From: Morinoia aosen
Taxonomy: Eukaryota > Arthropoda > Malacostraca > Amphipoda > Talitridae
Assembly: GCA_030386875.1 (NCBI GenBank)
Contig: CM059569.1
Location: forward strand, 39,037,842 to 39,101,841
Direction: 5' to 3'
DNA length: 64,000 nucleotides
A program made the position numbers and the translations under genes. How positions within the stretch are numbered: the first letter of the stretch is position 1; each line of letters opens with the position of its first letter. The notes under the pieces were generated by a model, which worked only from the letters and a program-made list of their open reading frames with translations, was not told the DNA's origin and ran no database searches. Positions 35,787 through 48,222 of the stretch are shown piece after piece.

Positions 35787-37097
35787 ACACAACCACGCGC
35801 TGCAGCGACACGACCACGCGCTGCAGCGACACGACCACGCGCTGCAGCGACACGACCACGCGCTGCAGCGACACGACCACGCGCTGCAGCGACACGACCA
35901 CGCGCTGCAGCGACACGACCACGCGCTGCAGCGACACGACCACGCGCTGCAGCGACACGACCACGCGCTGCAGCGACACGACCACGCGCTGCAGCGACAC
36001 GACCACGCGCTGCAGCGACACGACCACGCGTTGCAGTGACCCGATCACGCGCTGCAGCGACACGACCACGCGCTGCAGCGACACGACCACGCGCTGCAGC
36101 GACACGACCACACGCTGCAGCGACACGACCACGCGCTGCAGCGACACGACCACGCGCTGCAGCGACACGACCACACGCTGCAGCGACACGACCACGCGCT
36201 GCAGCGACACGACCACACGCTGCAGCGACACGACCACGCGCTGCAGCGACACGACCACGCGCTGCAGCGACACGACCACGCGCTGCAGCGACACGACCAC
36301 GCGCTGCAGCGACACGACCACGCGCTGCAGCGACACGACCACACGCTGCAGTGACCCGATCACGCGCTGCAGCGACACGACCACGCGCTGCAGCGACACG
36401 ACCACGCGCTGCAGCGACACGACCACGCGCTGCAGCGACACGACCACACGCTGCAGTGACCCGATCACGCGCTGCAGCGACACGACCACGCGCTGCAGCG
36501 ACACGACCACGCGCTGCAGCGACACGACCACGCGCTGCAGCGACACGACCACGCGCTGCAGCGACACGACCACGCGCTGCAGCGACACGACCACGCGCTG
36601 CAGCGACACGACCACACGCTGCAGTGACCCGATCACGCGCTGCAGCGACACGACCACGCGCTGCAGCGACACGACCACACGCTGCAGCGACACGACCACG
36701 CGCTGCAGCGACACGACCACGCGCTGCAGCGACACGACCACGCGCTGCAGCGACACGACCACGCGCTGCAGCGACACGACCACGCGCTGCAGCGACACGA
36801 CCACGCGCTGCAGCGACACGACCACGCGCTGCAGCGACACGACCACGCGCTGCAGCGACACGACCACGCGCTGCAGCGACACGACCACACGCTGCAGTGA
36901 CCCGATCACGCGCTGCAGCGACACGACCACGCGCTGCAGTGACACGATCACGCGCTGCAGCGACACGACCACGCGCTGCAGCGACACGACCACGCACTGC
37001 AGCAACACGATCACGCGCTGCAGCGACACGACCACGCGCTGCAGCGACACGACCACGCACTGCAGCAACACGATCACGCGCTGCAGCGACATGAGCA
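35787..37097. repeat. 21-bp array
   Basis: About 62 copies of gctgcagcgacacgaccacg plus c, with a recurrent variant copy (cagtgacccgatcacgc) every several units. The period is divisible by three, which gives ORFs of 400-590 codons; artefacts. Confidence 0.97.
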
Positions 37098-37597
37098 CGA
37101 ACTGCGGCGGCGCGTGTCAACGAGACGCGTGTGCGACGCGCCTCGTCAGCTGCACACACGCCTGCGGACGTTTTTTTTTTCGAGCGGCAATAAAAGCGTG
37201 CGGGATCGGGGCTTGCATTTCCGTAGTTGGAGCTCAAGTGCGTCTGTCAGACGGACTTCCTTCACGCAAGCTGTCTTGTGTCGGCATTGCCCAGAACAGC
37301 GAGACTCGGCGGCTGTCTGTCATACTAGAACTCTTCACACTCACCAAGTGAACTGGTTTCACCAACAGACACACACTCTCTAACAATGAACTCCACAACC
37401 AACCGAAAAAGACCAGCAGGATGAATATACTTTGTTCTCTTCACACAATAAAAAATTGTTGTCATTAAATTGTGACTTCTAACCAAAACGGGCTGTTCCG
37501 AATACTGAAACATAATTTAGTTACTTGAGTTAGAGGCGTGCAACAACACCTGCCTACGTACTGACGAGATGGAGCTGTGGCGGGATGGGGAGGCGTC
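37098..37597. other. unique stretch, nothing supported
   Basis: Short ORFs only; I see no splice-supported coding segment. Confidence 0.5.
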
Positions 37598-37768
37598 CAA
37601 CTACTTATGCCTCCTCACATGCCCAAAATCTTATGCCTCCTCACGTGCCCACTTATGACTCACCACGTGCCCACTTACTTATGCCTCCTCACATGCCCAA
37701 AATCTTATGCCTCCTCACGTGCCCACTTATGACTCACCACGTGCCCACTTACTTATGTCTCCTCACGT
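37598..37768 (-). repeat. tandem repeat overlapping the donor of the 37.8 kb ORF
   Basis: On the minus strand, interleaved copies of gggcacgtgaggaggcataa and gtgggcacgtggtgagtcat. The arrangement repeats about twice (period about 80 bp). The first copy is the last coding bases and GT of the segment at 37749-38630. Confidence 0.8.
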
Positions 37769-38630
37769 GCGAGGAGTGGCTGCGATGCGCCCCACTCCTT
37801 GAGGCTTGGCTATGCCTCCCCCCCTTCCCACTGCCCGGCGCCCTCGTGAGCCCTGAGCCTCCCCTCGCTTTGTGGTCTGGTGACTTGGGGACGCTTGCTC
37901 GGCATTTATCATCTCCTGGTTCCTGCGAGACGCTGAAAGCTGGGACGCCTTCCTTCAGCGGAGGCAGCCTTCTTCGAAATCTTCGCGTTTTACTCTTTTG
38001 GGCGTCCTTCTCTGGGTCTTTCACCCGAGCCTCATCCCCGTCCGTCCCCGCGACTGTAGTAAGTGCCTCCGTGTCAGGCGGCGGTTCACGGCTTTTGCTT
38101 ATTTTCAGCGTCAGGGACTTGGCTCGAAGGGGCTTGCTTCTTTTGCTCAAGTGCGTCTCGCCTTTCATGGCAGCCTTGCCCGGCGTGCTGGACGACGGAG
38201 AGCTTCCAGTACCTCTGCCCTCCCCAGCACCAGCCTCGGGGGACTTCGTACGTCCCTCGTCAGGAGTTGGGGACGGAGAGCCGCGTCTCGCGAGCCTTGG
38301 GGAGTACGACGACACGAAGGAAGACAAGGGCGACAGCGTCGCTGCGAGCGAGGCCGCAAAACCTGATGAAGGAGCGAGCTTGTCTGACGAGTCACCGTCA
38401 CAGTTGGCCCCGGGATCATCGCACGCCGCATCGCTTGGGTCTCTTGCTGTTTCTTTGTCTTTGCTATTGCGACGCTTGCGGTCCCTGCTCTTCCGCCGCC
38501 TTTCCTTCCTCATTTTCGAGTCCTCGTGGCCTGCACTGGCGCCACCATCCCGCAGGCTCTCCGCCCGGCGCAAGAACGAAAAATTTCTGCTGTCTCTGCT
38601 GAAGCTCACCTGCGACCGCAGCGGGCTCAT
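37749..38630 (-). CDS. Ser/Arg/Lys-rich coding segment, probable alternative 5' exon of the LIM-PET gene
   Basis: Non-repetitive open frame of 293 codons from ATG 38630 (the frame is open to 38756) to TAA at 37749-37751. Composition is low-complexity but varied: basic stretches near the start (SKMRKERRRKSRDRKRRNSK), then Ser/Pro-rich and acidic patches, and a His/Ser/Arg-rich end. It looks intrinsically disordered and GC-rich with no tandem repetition, unlike nearly all long frames here. The stop lies inside a strong donor, CATAA|GTAAGTG at 37753/37752, leaving phase 2, which fits the 30352-30453 exon. A phase-0 donor (CAC|GTGAGG, 37767) is the alternative. A good acceptor (tattccctccgtag) ends at 38681. 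It could instead be a separate single-exon gene. I recognise no domain. Confidence 0.5.
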   Translation of the reverse strand: MSPLRSQVSFSRDSRNFSFLRRAESLRDGGASAGHEDSKMRKERRRKSRDRKRRNSKDKETARDPSDAACDDPGANCDGDSSDKLAPSSGFAASLAATLSPLSSFVSSYSPRLARRGSPSPTPDEGRTKSPEAGAGEGRGTGSSPSSSTPGKAAMKGETHLSKRSKPLRAKSLTLKISKSREPPPDTEALTTVAGTDGDEARVKDPEKDAQKSKTRRFRRRLPPLKEGVPAFSVSQEPGDDKCRASVPKSPDHKARGGSGLTRAPGSGKGGRHSQASRSGAHRSHSSHVRRHK

Positions 38631-38680
38631 GGTGAGGTCGGCGCAGGGGAGGGACTCGAGCGAGCAGTGGGCAAAGCTCG

Positions 38681-39659
38681 CTACGGAGGGAATAAATAAA
38701 ATATTGAAGGAGTTCAAATGGTCAAATGTCAGCAAATATACATCCAAGACGCTCATCGTCTCGGAAGAAAATGGGTGTTTTGGTGGCAGTCTCTCAGAGC
38801 GGTGCTGTCGCCGATGTTGTTGCCGCAGTGATTCTGTTGCTCTTCTCGACAGGCTTTAATATGGTGGGCTGCGCATTTGTGTGATGATGTGATGAGTGAT
38901 GGATCCGTGACGAGTTAGTGATGGACCCGTGACGAGTTAGTGATGGACCCGTGACGAGTTAGTGATGGACCCGTGACGAGTTAGTGATGGACCCGTGACA
39001 AGTTAGTGCCACACATCTACGAAATTCCATGAGATGAGAGCTGCACCTAACGCTCGAGGTCTCAGCCCGGACCGAAGATCCCCGTATGAGGTTTCAGAAT
39101 TCCACTTGTAGCCTGCATCCGTCCCCTCACATCACGTCCCATCATATCAGGTCCCCTCGCATCAGTTGATCCAAGTGACACTTCACACTCTATGCACGAG
39201 TGAGCTCCAAACTCAAGTACGATTTCAATTCAGTCTAACCAGTCCACAAGGTTCAAAATAAACAAGAGGACCACAGCTACAAAAAAGGCGAAAATTCATC
39301 AAGCCCACGCTCACAATGAGCATAACCAGCACATGCTTACGTTCCAGCAGAACTTATCTAGGTACTATTTCAGAATTTGAAGTCTTAGTTAAGAGCAGAT
39401 TTTAGTTTAGAGCAGATGAGCCATCACTCAGAACAGCCAATGGAAGCAGAAGGAGGCACACTCCGCACTGGTGGGCGTGTGCACTGCTCCTCTCGTGGGG
39501 GCGGGCAAACCTCGCGCCTGACGCTAACGACTTATCCTGGAGTTTAGCGTTCGTCATAACAGTGAATTATGGTTCTGAAATTACAAGAAATACCCATAAA
39601 TCTGGTTTTACATGTCAGACATGTTACACGTCAGGGTACCGGCCTGTTACTATTACCAC
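38681..39659. other. unique stretch with a small array
   Basis: About 38885-39005 holds about six copies of agtgatggacccgtgacgag plus tt. I see no other coding signal. Confidence 0.6.
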
Positions 39660-39788
39660 ACAACTGCACCACACTGCACCACACTGCACCACACTGCACC
39701 ACACTGCACCACACTGCACCACACTGCACCACACTGCACCACACTGCACCACACTGCACCACACTGCACCACACATCACCACACTGCA
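39660..39788. repeat. 10-bp array
   Basis: About 13 copies of actgcaccac. Confidence 0.95.
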
Positions 39789-39848
39789 GAAGCAACTTTT
39801 GACTAGCCAGGCGCCGGCGCCTCGCGCTGTGGGAGAGCGTGCCAAGTG

Positions 39849-40355
39849 CTGCACGGTGGTGCACGGTGGTGTACGGTGGTGCACGGTGCTGCACGGTGCT
39901 GCACGGTGCTGCACGGTGGTGCACGGTGGTGCACGGTGGTGCACGGTGGTGTACGGTGGTGCACGGTGCTGCACGGTGCTGCACGGTGCTGCACGGTGGT
40001 GCACGGTGGTGCACGGTGGTGCACGGTGCTGCACGGAGCTGCACGGTGCTGCACGGTGGTGCACGGTGGTGCACGGTGGTGCTGCACGGTGCTGCACGGT
40101 GCTGCACGGTGCTGCACGGTGCTGCACGGTGCTGCACGGTGGTGCACGGTGCTGCACGGTGCTGTGCGGTGCTGTGTGGTGCTGCACGGTGCTGCACGGT
40201 GCTGCACGGTGCTGCACGGTGCTGCACGGTGCTGTACGGTGCTGCACGGTGCTGCACGGTGCTATGCGGTGCTATGCGGTGCTGCACGCTGCTGCACTGT
40301 GCTGCACGGTGCTGTGCGGTGCTGCACGCTGCTGCACGGTGCTGTGCGGTACGGC
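39849..40355. repeat. 10-bp mosaic array
   Basis: About 50 copies of gcacggtggt and gcacggtgct in interspersed blocks, with tgcggtgct and tacggtggt variants. On the minus strand the unit resembles the neighbouring 39660-39788 repeat. Confidence 0.95.
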
Positions 40356-40359
40356 ACGG

Positions 40360-40530
40360 TAGTGCACCAACACTGACAGCGAGTGGTGACTGCCACTCAC
40401 ACCACCACAACACCTACACAAACACTGGCAGGGAGTGGTGACTGCCACTCACACCACCACAACACCTACACAAACACTGGCAGGGAGTGGTGACTGCCAC
40501 TCACACCACCACAACACCAACACTGGCAGC
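40360..40530. repeat. about 60-bp direct repeat, three copies
   Basis: Copies begin with acactggcagggagtggtga and include actgccactcacaccaccac; the last is slightly shortened. Confidence 0.88.
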
Positions 40531-40607
40531 GAGTGGCGCGAGTGGCATGTGTTGTGTCACGTGACCAACGAGGCAGCGAGAAAGCAGCGAGAGCTGAACC
40601 CCCGCCT

Positions 40608-40705
40608 GGCAACCTCCCCTCCTGGCAACCTCCCCTCCTGGCAACCTCCCCTCCTGGCAACCTCCCCTCCTGGCAACCTCCCCTCTTGGCAACCTCCCCT
40701 CCCCT
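40608..40705. repeat. 16-bp array
   Basis: About six copies of ctggcaacctcccctc. Confidence 0.93.
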
Positions 40706-40787
40706 CGTTCTCTGCATCCCTCCCCGCGTCCTCCCTCGCCTACCCTCACACTCCCATAATTCGAGGGACAGAAGGAAACAATCCCAC

Positions 40788-40992
40788 CCACCACTCACCA
40801 CCCACCACCCACCACCCACCACCCACCACCCACCACCCACCACCCACCACCCACCACCCACCACCCACCACCCACCACCCACCACCCACCACCCACCACC
40901 CACCACTCACCACTCACCACTCACCACTCACCACTCACCACTCACCACTCACCACTCACCACTCACCACTCACCACTCACCACTCACCACCC
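40788..40992. repeat. 7-bp array
   Basis: (ccaccca)n passing at about 40905 into (ccactca)n: a clean switch of sub-type. Confidence 0.95.
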
Positions 40993-41631
40993 ACAACCCA
41001 CGCGGGGAAGTGTTAAGAAACAGTCTACTTGTGTATCAATTGTGGTGAACAAATCGTTTAGAACTGTTTAGATTGTTTGATGAGTCTGGGCCACGCGCGT
41101 GTCGCCTCGATATGAGCCAAGATACTGCATCGTGAGAGATGCGTCCTCGTCTGGGCGTGTGTGCTATCTGGTGTGCAGTCTTTCCAATGATTTCTGACGT
41201 CATGAATGTCTAGTACGAAAACGCCGATGTCCCAGCCCTCGCTCGTCGTGTGCACGCCGAGGATATTTTAACATGTTAAATATGCTTCGCAAGTCAGGGA
41301 GAGAGAGCGTAGAGCGATAAAGATTGAAAAATGGAAAAGACGGCATTCACAAAATGTTGCTAGATCCTGCTAATTTTGTGGCGAACTAAAGCCAAGCTTG
41401 CGTGTGAGCTGTTGCTTGTGAGAGGGAGGGGGGTGGGAGAGGGTGCAGTAGGGGGTAATGGCAGGAGGGGGGAGGCAGGTGGGACAGGGGAACAGGACAG
41501 GGGAACAGGAAGGCAACAGAGGCAGGAGGGACAAACAGCAGCAGGTCAGGCAGGCCGCAGCCGAGCGCTAATGAGCGACAGTGTTGGTCTGACCATCTAT
41601 CTCCTCCGCCTCCTTCTCGGTCTCCTCCTAC
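40993..41631. other. unique stretch, nothing supported
   Basis: Contains a purine-rich gggaggggggt / ggcaggagggg patch at about 41420-41550; no gene. Confidence 0.5.
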
Positions 41632-41950
41632 GTGCTCTGACGTGCTCCGTCGTGCTCCGACGTGCTCCGACGTGCTCCGACGTGCTCCGACGTGCTCCGA
41701 CGTGCTCCGACGTGCTCCGACGTGCTCCGACGTGCTCCGACGTGCTCCGACGTGCTCCGACGTGCTCCGACGTGCTCCGACGTGCTCCGATGTGCTCCGA
41801 CGTGCTCCGTCGTGCTCCGTCGTGCTCCGACGTGCTCCGACGTGCTCCGACGTGCTCCGACGTGCTCCGACGTGCTCCGACGTGCTTCGACGCGCTCCGA
41901 CGCGCTCCGACGCGCTCCGACGTGCTCCGACGTGCTCCTACGAGCTCCGA
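41632..41950. repeat. 10-bp array
   Basis: About 31 copies of cgtgctccga, with cgcgctccga variants at the right end. Confidence 0.96.
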
Positions 41951-43616
41951 CGTAACCTACTAAGAGCGAAGTAGGACCATTGAGGAGCCACGCTGGTAAC
42001 TCGCAGTTGGGCCCTCCCGACACAACGCGGCTGGCGTTGCACAAAGGAAGGGAACCACAACTCACCCTGTGCATGGAGTGTTCATGACGTGCTTTTAGTT
42101 TGTGCGGGCTTATTCAGCACAAGATCGAGCGCAGTGAGTATCAACTGAGTTTGGCGGCAGAGATAACATAGAGGAGGAGCTGGGCATGTGCACTAACAGC
42201 AGTGCGAAGTGAGGCGGCGTGAAGCGATGTGTCACGTGTTGTCTGCCTCGCGTCTTATTTCTTCTTCTTTTGGGTCGGGTGAGGTCGAGGCGAGAAAGTC
42301 TACGGTACATTTGTGCCGCATTTAAATACTTCGCGTTCACGGGTGTGAAGAAATCACACGAACAAGCGCGTGTTTTTTGATTGATGATTGTGTGTATATG
42401 GCAGTATTGGGGTGGCGAGAGCGGCAGGTGATTAACTGCATAATCCATGCTCTTTACAATCAAGAAGTAACCCGTAATTAATTCGTTTATTTAATCATGG
42501 AATGCAAATTTCTACACAATTAAGCTAAACATTGCGACTATTAATTGGGTCTGTAAGTTCGCGTATATATTTTGAGGCATCAAGCGTCAGGACAATCAGA
42601 AGCAAAACAGGCAATAAGCGCTGGAAGAGTCACCACACACCAGCACGTGAGGAACTTGAAGGTTGGAAGGAAGGTTGCACGTGATGTTAGTCATGCGGCA
42701 CCGGCCATAGGTATGTGCGGAATTAATAACGTATTATTTACACGTGTACGTGTAGCAGCTAATTTCGGATTACCTCAACGCAACGTCGATTTCACACATT
42801 CGAGCGCTGCTCTACATAGTTCACGGTGGAGGCGAGGCTTGCGGCGGCGCCAGCGTGCGAGGGCTGCCGTGTTCTTACCTAGCTGGACAACTGCACCAAA
42901 AATAGATTCATTCAAAATTTAAATTTTGATTTAAAGCGACAATTTTGAGGATTTTTCAGACGACCATTGCAGAGTGTCTGCGCCAGGCATACAGTGTGTC
43001 GGCGAGCGCCTGTACAGCTGACCTCAAAGAAAGTAGTTTGCGTGTAGCTGGAGCTTGCATCTAATGCTTGCGAGCTGGTGGCATAGCTAGGAAGATGTCA
43101 TACCCATAGCTGGATAAACAGCATAAGAGAGAATTTCATATCGAGATTAGGCCGCTGACCGAGTCAAGTACAGCACTTGAGAAAGAGGTAAGTTCTCAGC
43201 GAAATGGATGACACACATGAGCGCCTTGCAGCTGTGGACGCCGAGGTGGTGTTGGGGCAGTGCAGCACCAGCACAGGTTTGCATCGTGCCGGCGCGGTAG
43301 AGAGGAGCAGGTAGCGGCCTGGTAGTGCAGGGCGCACTACCACGCAGGCACTACCAGGGCCGCAAGGAGCACTACCAACAAGTGAGCAACACTTCCAGCA
43401 TTCCAGAGTACTGAGCGCGAGGCTGGACCAGTGTGCGCTCTCATACGAAGACAGTTTGTGTCTTGTTTGGTTATGCGCGCTGCGTTTGTTGGGCGCGTTG
43501 GGGCATTTGCAGGTGTGTCGAAATGTGACACGTAGATAAGAGACAGGTCTAACTGGGTCTAACTGCAATTGTTTCACGCAGAAATTCTGAATATTAGCAC
43601 TTTCATAACCCGCTAT
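41951..43616. other. unique stretch, nothing supported
   Basis: Includes several short ORFs on both strands but no recognised domain or convincing exon. Confidence 0.5.
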
Positions 43617-45186
43617 CCTGCACACCAACATCCTGCACACCAACATCCTGCACACCAACATCCTGCACACCAACATCCTGCACACCAACATCCAGCACAC
43701 CAAAATCCTACACACCAACATCCTACACACCAACATCCTACACACCAACATCCTGCACACCAACATCCAGCACACCAACATCCTACACACCAAAATCCTA
43801 CACACCAACATCCTACACACCAACATCCTACACACCAACATCCTGTACACCAACATCCTGTACACCAACATCCTGCACACAAACATCCTGCACACAAACA
43901 TCCTGCACACAAACATCCTGCACACAAACATCCTGCACACAAACATCCTGCACACAAACATCCGCACACCAACATCCTGCACACAAACATCCTGCACACA
44001 AACATCCTGCACACAAACATCCTACACACAAACATCCTGCACACAAACATCCTGCACACAAACATCCTGCACACAAACATCCTGCACACAAACATCCTGC
44101 ACACAAACATCCTGCACACCAACATCCAGCACACCAACATCCTACACACCAAAATCCTACACACCAACATCCTACACACCAACATCCTACACACCAACAT
44201 CCTACACACCAACATCCTGTACACCAACATCCTGTACACCAACATCCTGCACACAAACATCCTGCACACAAACATCCTGCACACAAACATCCTGCACACA
44301 AACATCCTGCACACAAACATCCTGCACACAAACATCCTGCACACAAACATCCTGCACACAAACATCCTGCACACAAACATCCTGCACACAAACATCCTGC
44401 ACACAAACATCCTGCACACAAACATCCTGCACACAAACATCCTGCACACAAACATCCTGCACACAAACATCCGCACACAAACATCCGCACACAAACATCC
44501 GCACACAAACATCCGCACACAAACATCCGCACACAAACATCCGCACACACCAACATCCTGCACACACCAACATCCTGCACACACCAACATCCTGCACACA
44601 CCAACATCCTGCACACACCAACATCCTGCACACACCAACATCCTGCACACACCAACATCCTGCACACACCAACATCCTGCACACCAACATTCAGCACACC
44701 AACATCCTGCACACCAACATCCTGCACACCAACATCCTGCACACCAACATCCTGCACACCAACATCCTGCACACCAACATCCTGAACACCAACATCCTGC
44801 ACACCAACATCCTGCACACCAACATCCTGCACACCAACATCCTGCACACACCAACATCCAGCACACCAACATCCTGCACACCAACATCCTGTACACCAAC
44901 ATCCTGCACACCAACATCCTGCACACCAACATCCTGCACACCAACATCCTGCACACCAACATCCTGCACACCAACATCCTGCACACCAACATCCTGTACA
45001 CCAACATCCTGCACACCAACATCCTGTACACCAACATCCTGCACACCAACATCCTGCACACCAACATCCTGCACACCAACATCCTGCACACCAACATCCT
45101 GCACACACCAACATCCTACACACCAACATCCTGCACACCAACATCCTGCACACACCAACATCCTACACACCAACATCCTGCACACT
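43617..45186. repeat. 15-bp array with higher-order duplications
   Basis: About 104 units of acaccaacatcctgc. Sub-types are acacaaacatcctgc, acacaaacatccgc and acacaccaacatcctgc. A run containing caaaatcctacacacc and tgtacacc copies occurs twice (about 43680-43880 and about 44125-44245). All frames are artefacts. Confidence 0.97.
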
Positions 45187-45484
45187 TTCATAGCTCGCTC
45201 CCGTTAAGATTCAACATTCCCCAAGTGACACTCATAGAGTTGCATCAAAATATTGTTCGTTTCACATTGATATCAACACTCAAATGAAAACACTCCAGCG
45301 AGTTCACACCACTGCAAGAAATGTGGAGTAATGCACCGCGGTATTCCAAGCCAGAACTTTATTTCACCCGCAGCGGCGCAGTGCGCTGTGAGCGGTCAGA
45401 GATGGGTCGGGCGTGTGCCTGTACCCGCACACCTCGTGTGCGTGTGAGGGGCACAACCTGCACATGGCAACTCACCTGCGCCAC
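45187..45484. other. unique stretch with a donor-like sequence
   Basis: On the minus strand a TGGCGCAG|GTGAGTTG sequence lies at about 45467-45482, at the distal end of the 16-bp array. It resembles the donor of the 45.8 kb exon (CGCCGCAG|GTGAGG) and may be a decayed copy. Confidence 0.45.
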
Positions 45485-45835
45485 GAGTGACATATCATGC
45501 ACATGGCACATCCTGCACATAACACATCGTGCACATGGCATATCGAACACATGCCACATCCTGTACATGGCACATCCTACACATGGCACATCCTACACAT
45601 GGCACATCCTGCACATGGCACATCCTGCACATGGCACATCCTGCACATGGCACATCCTGCACATGGCACATCCTGAACATAGCACATCCTGCACATGGCA
45701 CATCATGTACATGGCACATCCTGCACACGACACCCCGCACATGACCCACATAGCACATCCTGTACATGGCACATCCTGCAAACAACACCCTGCACGTGAC
45801 ACACACGGCCCCGCACATGACCCCCACGGCCCCTC
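45485..45835 (-). repeat. 16-bp array abutting and resembling the 45.8 kb exon
   Basis: On the minus strand the unit is tgcaggatgtgccatg, about 18 copies. It shares tgcaggatgtgcc with the exon it follows. The first about 45 bp of intron is a diverged about 21-bp direct repeat (ggggccgtgggggtcatgtgc type). Confidence 0.88.
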
Positions 45836-45837
45836 AC

Positions 45838-45917
45838 CTGCGGCGGGAGCGGCACATCCTGCAGGTGATGTGCGGAGCGATGGGCCGCTCGCCACGGCAG
45901 GACTGGCAGCGCATCAT
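45838..45917 (-). CDS. Cys-rich alternative N-terminal exon candidate
   Basis: An 80-bp segment entered in phase 0 after ccgctcag and left in phase 2 at CGCCGCAG|GTGAGG. It reads MMRCQSCRGERPIAPHIT, then CRMCRSRR. The C-x2-C-R...P-x3-PH pattern aligns with the 63.7 kb exon (CLMCRDKCPGYTPHVW), and both exons have the same entry and exit phases. It could therefore be a duplicated, mutually exclusive exon, or, using its ATGs, an alternative first exon. A phase-2 acceptor further upstream (gtgcgcag) would let it be included in series, but lacks a pyrimidine tract. Not recognised from any named protein; expression unknown. Confidence 0.5.
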
Positions 45918-47894
45918 CTGAGCGGTGACATGGCGCACCCTGCGCACCAATGCGTCACTTCTGTGCACCACTATCCCTTTAGGGCACCCTGCGCACCACT
46001 GTCACTCGTGTGCACCACTGTGCACCACCGGCGTCCCCTCAGCGCACCACCTCAGTACACTTCACTTTGTGTCCCAGAAGAACACCACTGTACCCCCGCA
46101 CTACACAACGGCCGCGCTGCGATCTAGCAGCACCATAATGCACCACCAGCGGTGCGCGTAAGGTCGTAGTACCACTGAACGCACCACTAGCTGTGTTTTG
46201 TCATGCTGGCACGCCGTCGGATGCTGGCAATAGAGCTGGCAGTAGTGCTGGCAACAGTGCTGGCAACAGTGCTGGCAGCACTCACACACCTACTTTGCAC
46301 CAACTGCTCAGCTGTAATTTTCTACCGACGTTCAACGCTTTTTTTTTTGAGAAACAGCTTACTAAAAAATTCTTCAACAAATTCTGAAAAAATCAACGAA
46401 GTTTTCGCAAATGGGTACCAGAGTTCTTAGACTTATTACCGCAATGTTTCCTGTTGAGTTTTGTCCGTAAGCTGTTATCATTCTTCATAACCATCAAGGG
46501 TCCGCAGATGTAAATTATGCTAAGAACCTGCAGGTGCGAGACGACTGACATTCCATTACTGAGGTAATAAATTGGGCTGAAAAAATAAGGAAGGCACCAA
46601 ATCAAATACAAACGTGATACTTCAGCCCAAGCAGAGCAGCAAGAAGTCGAAGCCGCCTACTGACCCCTCGTTCTGACCCCATACTGCGTTTAGAAGCCAA
46701 TTTCTCATATATAGCGAAAAATGTATGCGGAATTAATGGCGTTTCGTAACCCTTTGTATTAGAGGCTGTAACCGCTTTAGTAAGCGTCATAAGGAAAATA
46801 AATATTTGATCACCCCAGGCGTATTTGGTACCACGTATTCGAATAACGAAAATATGTATTTTACGTATTTCCCATTAATAATATGGCACTACTAATTATA
46901 TCTGGATAACGTAGTGGATTGAAACAAATCAACCCGAATAAAAATACTTATGTCACAGCGTGGGTGATTACGAAAAAGCTCACATGAATATCTAAAAGAA
47001 CATCCAGACACAGCAACCGAAACAAACCTGACCAGATACACCTCACAGCTTCTCATCAGCCAAATAACAACGCGACACGTGCAGGATAATACGTCTGGCA
47101 GACGCCAAGTCTCACCTGTCCCAGCAGAACTGTGTTCAGAAGAAATTCATATTCTTGTTGGGCAACTCATAGTATCTTCCTTAGCGCACCATGTAGCAAT
47201 TTGTCTATGGCCTAAATACGGTCACAACACAAGGACGTTCATTTTGAAAAACACGTTCGTGACAAAGACACGCCGTTGGTACACGCGTCCAGCGTTTCAC
47301 CACGGCGGATTGTAGGCTCTGCATTCAAGAATAATAACTTTTTACCTTCTTGCTTCATGTTGTTGCATAATATTCTTGCATCTTACCGAGTCTTTTTTAA
47401 AAAGCAAAAGATGGGCAGTTTAGAAACATGAGATTTTATCCCTAACATATTTCTCGCTAAGCGAGTGCTGCACACGGACAGATCTGTACGCCTGACTTAG
47501 AAACATTTCGATTTTATCTCTCGCACATTTCTGGGGTAATCGAGTGATTCACACGGACAGATCTTTACGCCCGAGTGGCGAGGGGACAGCAGCGCAGCAT
47601 ACAGCGCCCGTTACCCTCACTCTACCGAGGTAAAAAAATCTTATATGCACAAAAACTAGTGAGTGCACGTGTCGCTGTGGCGGGCCCAGATGGCGGCCGC
47701 CCTCACATTAGTATTTCTCTCGCGTCAACTCAATAAATTTGAGCGTGACCTCGTCTCATCTAACTGTGCGCGCCTCAACTTCTTTTGCGCTTGTGTACTT
47801 CAGAGAGAGCAAAATGCTTTCATGTCTATATTACAGTCAATTGATAACGGGTGTAGTGTACGGCTCCTCGTGTTCGTTGATTATAGGTTAGTTT
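45918..47894. other. unique stretch with one diverged duplication
   Basis: About 47425-47575 is a two-copy diverged tandem duplication of about 75 bp (agaaacat...cacacggacagatct...). No gene supported. Confidence 0.55.
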
Positions 47895-48222
47895 GGGCCA
47901 CACGTCGGGCCACCACGTCGGGCCCCCACGTCGGGCTACCACGTCGGGCTACCACGTCGGGCTACCACGTCGGGCTACCACGTCGGGCCACCACGTCGGG
48001 CCACCACGTCGGGCTACCACGTCGGGCCACCACGTCGGGCTACCACGTCGGGCTACCACGTCGGGCTACCACGTCGGGCCCCCACGTCGGGCTACCACGT
48101 CGGGCTACCACGTCGGGCCACCACGTCGGGCTACCACGTCGGGCCCCCACGTCGGGCTACCACGTCGGGCTACCACGTCGGGCTACCACGTCGGGCCACC
48201 ACGTCGGGCCACCACGTCGGGC
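47895..48222. repeat. 13-bp array
   Basis: About 25 copies of gggctaccacgtc, with ggccaccacgtc and gcccccacgtc sub-types interspersed. Confidence 0.96.

Noticed and set aside
37585..38859. Plus-strand 424-codon ORF
   Set aside because: Shadow of the minus-strand coding segment at 37749-38630; its start lies in the tandem repeat and its composition (Leu/Ser-rich) is what an antisense reading of Arg/Lys/Ser/Glu codons gives.
43569..45287. Plus-strand 572-codon ORF rich in His/Gln/Pro and minus-strand Cys-rich ORFs
   Set aside because: The 15-bp unit is a multiple of three, so it stays open. The apparent Cys pattern (CAGCWCAGC) is the repeat, not a zinc-binding domain.
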